From Elgaria multicarinata webbii (taxonomy: Eukaryota > Chordata > Lepidosauria > Squamata > Anguidae), in NCBI RefSeq assembly GCF_023053635.1, contig NC_086171.1, positions 11,054,006 through 11,118,005 on the forward strand: DNA of 64,000 bases. The letters run 5' to 3'. The position numbers and the translations under genes were made by a program. Shown one piece after another: positions 20,798 through 29,700 of the stretch. Position 1 is the first letter of the stretch. Each line of letters begins with the position of its first letter. The notes below the pieces were generated by a model. That model was not told the DNA's origin. It did no database searches and saw only the letters and a program-made list of their open reading frames with translations.

Positions 20798-23700
20798 CAC
20801 AAGTAACATTTATTACACATCGGACAGAGCGAAGGGGCTGTGCTCAATGCAAAACTGATAAGATTCCCTGGTTTTTTCATTCTCAGCTTAGCTGGCACTG
20901 AGAGCCAAATTAGACATGACTTTTGCCATGTGATCCAGCCTTGCATCGCTGAATTTGTTTCGCAAACAGCCACCATTGAGTGGTGAGTGGGTGTGCTTTA
21001 GATTGTGGCCATGGTGTGGGGAAGGGGGTCTTTGCCCCTGCCATGGGTCCAATTGGAATGGAGGGGGGCACACTGGCTATTTGTCATGGAAGGAAAATTT
21101 GAAAACAGGATGGAATCTAGTACATAGCAGAGCCAATGTGGTGTAGCAGTTAGCATGTTGGACTCTGGAGATCCGGATGCTAATTCCCACATGGCCTTGA
21201 AGCTCACTGGGTGACTTTGGACCAGTCATTGACTCTCAGCCTAACCTACCTCACAGGGCTGTTGTGAAAGGAGGGGGAACATGTAAGCTTAGGTTCCTTG
21301 AAAGAGGAAAAAAGGCAGAATATAAGTGCAATAAGATGATGATGATGATGATGATGTATGATCTCTAGCATCTGAAATAAGGTTTCTCGAATTATGGCCA
21401 TTTTGTAAATGCTCCATTGACATCTGTGTTGCATTTTCAAATAAACATGTGTTTTTTATTAAATTCCTAGTATTTCATCTTGAATAGTTGCAATATGGGC
21501 TCTAAGTTAACCAACTGTTCTATACAAGAAGAAATGTTATACAAATTAGGACATAGGTTTGCAGTCTAGCAAAGCAATCCTAAACATGCTAACATGCTTA
21601 CAATCCTAAACATTGTATACAGTGTGGGACCTATTTCCAGATAGATGTGCATTGGATTTCACTGCAAAATGATGAGCCTGTAATACTAAAAAAAAAAAAA
21701 AAAAAGGATTACAAACTGGTTATCCTGATTCCAATCCATGCCGAACTGGGAATCTGACACCAAACATTTTAAGGAGAAAGTAGGAATAGGTGTATAGAAG
21801 ACTTTAAAAAAACCTATTATTTGATTATCTAGGGTCAAAGAATTGTAAAATTAGTTCCATAAACTCAAGAGCTGACTTGTTTCTCTGGCATAGCAGCCCC
21901 AGCTGCTGCACACCAATAACTGCTTTTAAACTGGGGGCCGATCTACATGTTACCTCAGCCTTCCAAAACCTGGTGGCCTCCAGATGTGTTGGACTACAAC
22001 TCCCATGGCGATGATGGATGGGGATGATGTGAGCTGTAGTCCAACCCCTCTGGAGCCCACCAGGTTGGCGAAGGCTGCACTATCTGGAGTTCTACGAGTC
22101 TTTTCTTAGGTGTTTTTTTCCCTTAGGTGTTTTTCTTCTTTGTATACAAAGCGACTTCAGGCTGCAATTTGAAGTCGAAGACCAGTGTGTGGTGGAGACA
22201 GGCTCCTTCACCCTTTCCCCTCATGTCGTTATTCCACTGAAAATTGAAAAGTCCCTCTCAATGGCGGTTTTTCCCTCGCGAGGGAAGAGATATGGGTTTA
22301 TGGTCTGCTTGTTACCACACATGATAATAAATGGGTGTTTGCTGTTTTTTCTATGCACAAGCCAGAAAAATACAAAGTTACATATTGTATGAGATAGATG
22401 GATGGGTAGATAGCGACAGATATAAAAAATGTTGATACATCTTTACTGCACGAACTAAGAGCAGAATCTAACAAGGCACTTACACCCCGACTGATTCTCT
22501 TCCGCCCTGCCAATTCTGTTGCTCAAGCACTGTTCACACAATGCCTATTTAGGACGTCCAAGGCAACCTAAAACAAGAGGAAATGCTCATTCCTGGAAGG
22601 AGCAGGGTGATAGAGCTCGCATACGGGAGCTCTGCCGACCTCCCTCCTTCCACAAATGGGTGTTTCTGTCTGTTTCAGCGCTTTCCTTAGAAAGTGCTAA
22701 ATCTCCCTGCATGAGCGGCAGGTTCCGTTTGCACAACCCAATTGGCAGAACCCACGACTTGCAGAAGGGAATCAGTGGGGGCATAAGGCATTCTAAGCAT
22801 ACCATCAAGGTAAGTGTAAGGTTATCCTCAGATCAGGGTGGTCTTCCAGACATTGGATCATCCCTCAGCCATTTATCTGGGGCTGATGGGAGGCAGAGTC
22901 CAATGACAACTGGAGGACCATGGGTTCCCCACCTGATTTAGATCCTCATTGAAACTGCTAATTTGTGATTTCCAAAATTAGGCGTTACACCATCCATTTC
23001 ATTTTATTGATTTTGACAACATCAAAAATGCCTCTTGCAGAAGTATGTTGCTGGGGGTGGGGAAAACAGCAGGAAGGGAATTGAATAAAAGCATATTCAT
23101 TTTTAATGGATTTTGTACAGGAAACATTCCTGGTGTATTGTGCCTATACTGAGAGTTGTTTCATGGCCATTAATAATACAGTACCATGCAATGGTAGCGC
23201 TAAATGTGAGTGTTCTTTCATTAAAATAACAACAAAATAACCTATCTAATATTTGAGCACTAGTTCAGCTAATTATTTCTTTTCATTGTTTTCCAGGACA
23301 TGTTGCTTCCTCCAGTAGAAGTAAGTTGAAAATTATTTTACTGGAAATAAGCTGATTTCCCTACACTTATTCACTGATTTCAATGCAATTTATATCCAGG
23401 ATTGCAACTGTACACCTGATTCTAAATATATCCCAACCCAGCAACTCCAGTGTGCATTCAGAAATGCTGGTGTGCATTCAAGGGCTCCACAAGAACAAGA
23501 ACTGCTCAATTTTTGCCTGTGTTGGGAAATCCATGTTATTGCAATGGAATTATCCACAAAGAGCCTTCTCCAATACGGGTGTGTGTGTGTGTGTGTGTGT
23601 GTGGTTAGGGGGAGATATGTTGATCTCCCCACACCATGGCCCCAATCTTACTTGAGGCTGCAGTCCTATGAGCATTTATCTAGGAGTGAGCTCCACTGAA

Positions 23701-26700
23701 CGCAGTGGAACATACTTCCAAGTAAATATATGTAAGATTGCTCTGCCTTTCTATTGTGGTTAACTGCTTGTCTACTCAAAAGTAAGGCCCACTGAGAGAC
23801 AGGTTCTTTTCTGCAGTGGCCCCATATTCTTATGGAATGCCTTCTGCAGAACACTTCTGGCTCCCTCCCTGGCCTTTTTCAAATGGGCCTTAAAGACCTG
23901 AATGATTCAAACCACCTTTCATTGATGCTGTCTATTTTCCATATTTCATTATTTTAACTGTTACTGATTTTTTTTGCTTTTTTCTTTATATTGGAATAGT
24001 ATTTTAATGCTGCTGTTTTAGTTAATTCTATGTTTATGTATAGAATTAACATGATCCTATACATACTCCTATACATTCCATCATCATCATCATCATCATC
24101 ATCATGTAAACCGCCTTAATACACAAGTCAGTACAGGAGACAACTCAGCCAAAGAGCCTATGGGTGGGTGGGTTTTTTTACTGAATACCTTTGTATATCG
24201 CTCAATAGCCAGAGCTCTCTGTAGACTGCAGATTGCATTTCCCAGAGAAAAAGCATATCAAGAGAGACATATGAAACACATTGGGATGGATCTCGATTTA
24301 GCCATACTTAGAGTAGACCCACTGGGTTGGATCCAGATTTAGATGCATGCAACATGGTTGGTAGAAGTGCACTTTCCCCACATACTCCTCCCTGCCGCAG
24401 CCCCTTGAAAATGCTACACAGAAGTTCAGGGAACCCCTTAGAATGGGGTATGGTATGGTGTAGAACCTGAGAGGGGAAGGGGCTACCTAAAAATTAGATG
24501 GCGGCACTTTCCATGACTGAAGCTCCACTCACAGAAGATGCATCTGCTCAATTTGGGGGGGGGGGTGTCCCCCCACCTAGCTTCCCAAACTACCCTGTTG
24601 AGCAGAGGAACTGATCCTCTGTATATTTGGGGGGCTGGAGGGGCTGCAGTGGAGAGGTCTGCTTCTGCTATGTGCAGAAGCCATTTTGGTACATGCCAAA
24701 ATCTGGTTCCAGCCTATTAAAATTAATGGGACAGGTGAGTCATGACTAACTCAAGTCTCATTGATTTCAATTGTTCTGCTCTATGCATGACTAAGTCTGG
24801 CATATTTCAATATTTTTTCCACAAACTGCCTGAAGCAAATGTCAAATCCAGAAGTTTGGATTTCAATAAGAATGATGTAGAAAGTTTTCGGGTTTTTTGT
24901 TTGTTTGTTTTGTTTTTGGAGAAATCTGTATTGTACTGCATTTTTCCAAAGATTAATGAGGTTTTTGGAATTCTGGACCAATGGCTATATTAAATCCCTA
25001 GGATAACCTATTTGAATTATAATTAAAATTCCTTCATCCAAGCCCCTCAGCCACTCATCCAGCTGTACCTATTCGCTGCTATCAAAATTATGTCCAGATC
25101 AACTCCAAAGAGGAGTCTGGATTTTGAAAGCCTTGTCATTTATTTTGTATTTATCAAGAGGCAAAACTCTCTCCAAATAGGGATTTGCAGGTGTTACTCA
25201 AGCCAAAACATTTTTTAATAAATAAATAAATAAATAAATAGCAGTATCTTTTCAAAGTCTTGTCAACAGAGGCTTTTAATGTCTTTGTAATAAATCTGTT
25301 GACAAGTGTGCAGGTTGTGTTGACTTTGTCGAATTCTTGCATGAATAACTTTCAAAATCCAAGATGCAGTGCACCAAAATTTAAACTTTTGCTAAGTATG
25401 TATATAATGATGGCCAGTTGCTACTGCTGATGTTCCCTTTGAAGTGCTAAAATTGTCCTGAGATGCACTTTCATTTTCTCCTTCCAATACACATTTTATT
25501 ATTGATGGATATTATGGTTGAGGTTTAACTTTGAAAAATTGCTAAAAATCAGGGCTTGATCTGATTTGGTTCAAAGTCAGCATGCATAAGGTCCTATGTG
25601 GAAGCTATTGTGGTGCCCAGTTACATGTGTGTATCTTGAAAAATGACAGAGATGAATGCAATTTTGTAAATGGAGGGAGGAATTTAAAATTTTTCCTAAA
25701 AATCAGGGGATGATGCAATTTGGTTCAAAATTGACATGACTAAGGATCTATTTAGAAGCAATTATGGTGCCCAGTCACATGTGTGTATCTTGAAAAATAA
25801 AAAAGTTATAGGCATTTTACTTTTCCAATGCAAGTCTATAGGGGAAAAAACGGACTTCCGAATCTCGCTTTGGATTGGGATTGACCCAAACCAGATTGGC
25901 CCTGATTCAGAAGATCCGAAGTGGATGGGGGGACAGTGCACATCCCTACTTACTTCTTTACTTGTAAGAAAACCTAGCAAGGTGTCATATTTAATCATGA
26001 GGTCAGATATTTCTAGAGTATCTTTCTATTCTGTATTCATCATGAAAGCGCATTATGACACAAAAAAAATCATATTTCAAATGCATTTAAACACCCCAAA
26101 ATATATTTTTCAGGACACAAAATGGATAGATTTACTGGACTCATAGGCAAAAGATCTTTAAATTCCGGTATGTATAAACAACTCCTAAGACTAAAATCAC
26201 AGCCTTTTTTATCTACTATTTATTTTATGTATTTTTGTACTTTATCCAGGGGTGGTAAACCCATGACCTTCCAGATGTTGTGAGAGTTCAACTCCCATCA
26301 GCTCCAGCCTACCTGGCCAATGGTCAGGACTGATGGGAATTGTAGTCCAACAACTTTGGGACAGACACAGCATCCCCGCCCCTAGTATAAAGAGAGGAAG
26401 TATAACCTGTTAGGTCAGGGGTGGGCAACTTTATTTTATTTATTTATTTATTTATTTATTTATTACATTTATATACCGCCCCATAGCCGAAGCTCTCTGG
26501 GCGGTTTACAAAAGTTAAAAACAGTAAACATTAAAAATATACAAAATTTAAAACTATCAAAAACATAAAAACAACAATATAAAATCAACAGTATCCATTT
26601 AAAAACAACAGTTCTGGGGTCCATTACAAAACAAACTTAGCATTGTTAAATGCTGTTAGATGCCTGGGAAAAGAGAAAAGTCTTGACCTGGCATCTGAAA

Positions 26701-29700
26701 GATAACAGTGTTGGCGCCAGGCGAGCCTCATCGGGGAGATCATTCCACAGTCGGGGAGCCACCACCGAAAAGGCTCTCTCCCTTGTTGCCATCCTCCGAG
26801 TGTCCCTCGGAGTAGGCACTCAGAGGAGGACCTTAGATGTTGAGCGCAGTGTACAGGTAGGTTCATGTCAGGAGAGGCGTTCCATCAGATATTGTGGTCC
26901 CAAGTCATGTAGGGCTTTATAGGTTAAAACCAGCACCTTGAATTGGGCTCAGAAACGTATTATTATTTTATTATTTTATTTATTTTATTTATTACATTTT
27001 TATACTGCCCAATAGCCGAAGCTCTCTGGGCGGTTCACAAAAATTAAAACCATCATAAAACAACCAACAAGTTAAAAACACAAATACAAAATACAATATA
27101 AAAAGCACAACCAGGAATAAAACCATGCAGCAAAATTGATATAAGGTTAAAATACAGAGTTAAAACAGTATAATTCAAATTTAAGTTAAAATTAAATGTT
27201 AAAATACTGAGTGAATAAAAAGGTATAGCAACTTGTGTCCCTCCAAGTATTTTGGCCTACAACTCCCATCATCCCTCACCATTGGCTATGCTGGTTACGG
27301 TTGATGGGAATTGTAGGCCGAAATATCTGGAGGGCCACAGGTTGCTCACCTCCACTTTATATACTGAACACCCAATATGATTTTATTTTATTTATTTGTA
27401 ACTTGCCTTTCTACTCCCCAAAAAAGGCACTCAGGGTAGATTGCTCATCTCCCACCATGGCTCTTTTATTCCAATTCCTTGGCCCTTTCCCCACTAAGGC
27501 ACAACCATGTTTTTTTCTTCCCAATGCAGCTCTTCTTCTGCCTTCAGTGCCAGTTTCATACCTCTAAAGTTAAATGAAACCTCACATTAAACTGGCGTTC
27601 TGATGTTATTAGTTTATTATGACTTAATTTACACTTTTTAAAATGTAGTATCTACTAGTATGTCCACAAGAGATGTCTTCAGCTAATGCAAAAATATATG
27701 CTTGATTTAAATGTGTTCTAAAGACTGTCAAAAGGACCATCCCCTGCTATTTCGTTAAGTGGATTGGGAAGCCAAATCTCCTAATGCCATTTGCAATTAT
27801 TTAAGGATGCTGCATAAACTCTTCTCTGAAATTACCATTGTCAATTACTTCATTTTCGACCCAGCAGTATTCATAGCTGCAATATTATGTCTATATCCTA
27901 TTTAGTTTTACAAATTGCTATGAATCATGTGCAATTGAGTGAAGGATTTATCTTGGAGGGGAATAGCCATTAAATGCTTGTAAATACCAATTGATAGATT
28001 CAGGTTTGAATTGAGATTCATTCCCTATTGTGATCTTCTGTCTGGAAATATGAGAAACACAAATAACCGTGGTTTTTAAGTCTTATTGTTATTTCAAAAT
28101 TGCTGTAATGGATAGAATTATTTCCAGCTACTTCCCTAAAGTGAGCGTGAACAATAGATATACATCGTGACACTCTGATACTGAAATATCCCAGCCTGAA
28201 ATGCTAAGTTCCCATTTCAGTCTTTTCAGTATTCATTGCTGACTTTTATCTGACACGGGTGAAATCCAGAGAGCCCAATGTACCAAAAAAACAGCAGTGA
28301 AAGAGATACAGATCTGACTGTAGAAATGAAAGTAGAATGGAGTCTATTGTTGCTGGAAATATATTCCACAAAGTTTAAAGTGCAGAAAAATCAGGATTGC
28401 ATCCTTTGCGTGACACAATCAATGGAGCTTGCAAAGTGGGTTTTCTTTTTCTTATTTGTAGTATATTCCACACTTTAGTTCAATCAAACATTAAAGCTGA
28501 AGCAGTGTTGACAAAGCCTGATATTCACAATTTTTTCAGAATAGTCCTTTTAAACTCAATGAAACTGCTTCAGTGCCTGTGAGCTGGATTGTGGCATAGT
28601 TCCAACTTCCTTGCACAAAGTCAGAATACTGGTATCAGTAGCGTTGGGGCAGAAATTCATTGCTGGGTTCATAAATTTACATGATTGAAAATTCTTATAT
28701 TTATGTGTTTGCGATCTGATCTGATCCACACACCAAAGAATTCATTCAAAAATTTGTACCTTTGAAATGTGCATGAGAAAGATCGTACAGTTGAACAATA
28801 TGCACATCCACACTTTAGTCAATAAGACAAAATGTGTACATTTCAAAAAACACATGCCAAAAAATGTACTTTTAGAATTTACATTTGATATTCCATGTAT
28901 TCTGGAAGCCACTGAACTAACTCAGTCCTCACAAGGTTGTTGGGTTTTTTTGAAGGGTGTCTCCCATTTGTGTTTTTCCATTTTTCAATGTTTTATTCAT
29001 CTGCATATCTCAGGGTTCATCCAAGCATGCTGATGCCTCCTCCTTGTTTTTCAGTGGCTTCATTTTAGTGCCAATTCTCTCAACATTCAACCCCCTGAGT
29101 TTGCTATTACAGAGAATGGTAACTATTCGAGATAGCTTAATATCATTTTGTCCAGGTACACTGGAAAACAATGGCCCTGTTCCAATATCACGCTAAACCA
29201 TGATGGTTGAGCATTTTGAGCTATACATTATGGCTTAGCATGTCATGTGAACCATGACTTACTGGGCCTGTTTTTTCTCTGCATGTTGGGCAAAACAACA
29301 ACACTATGCCCCTCTTAGGTTCTGTGCTGACAGGAATCTGGACTATGGTTCAAAGAACCTAGGGGCATTCTATTACTTTTTAATACATTTAATATGTGGT
29401 TACTAAGGCACAATGGTATCATGACACTACCTTTTAAATAAATTACTGATTGAATCTGTTTATTGGACAATCTGAAACAGAGTTATGAACAAACCCTTAC
29501 TAAGATGCGGTTCCTACCTTGCAGTACAATTGCAAGTGAGGCAATTCATGTTTATGTAAAAGTGTGACAGCGTTCTGGAGTGGACATTTATTTGCATGTC
29601 TTTTGCCTTTAGAAGTGTCATTTACATTTTTAAGATCCATATCATAACTGTGAACAGCAATGGGAAAGAGAGGGGGAGGGGGAGGGAGAGAGAAAGAGTT

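Noticed and set aside
22225-22310. AAAATTGAAAAGTCCCTCTC as the missing TAC1 exon 4 (encodes KIEKSLS, like human SIEKQVA)
   Set aside because: Only IEK matches; no acceptor or donor with the right phase, and the following residues diverge completely.
25736-26146. 136-codon plus-strand frame covering part of TAC1 exon 6
   Set aside because: It reads exon 6 in another frame (ends in TKWIDLLDS) and starts in repeat-derived intron sequence.
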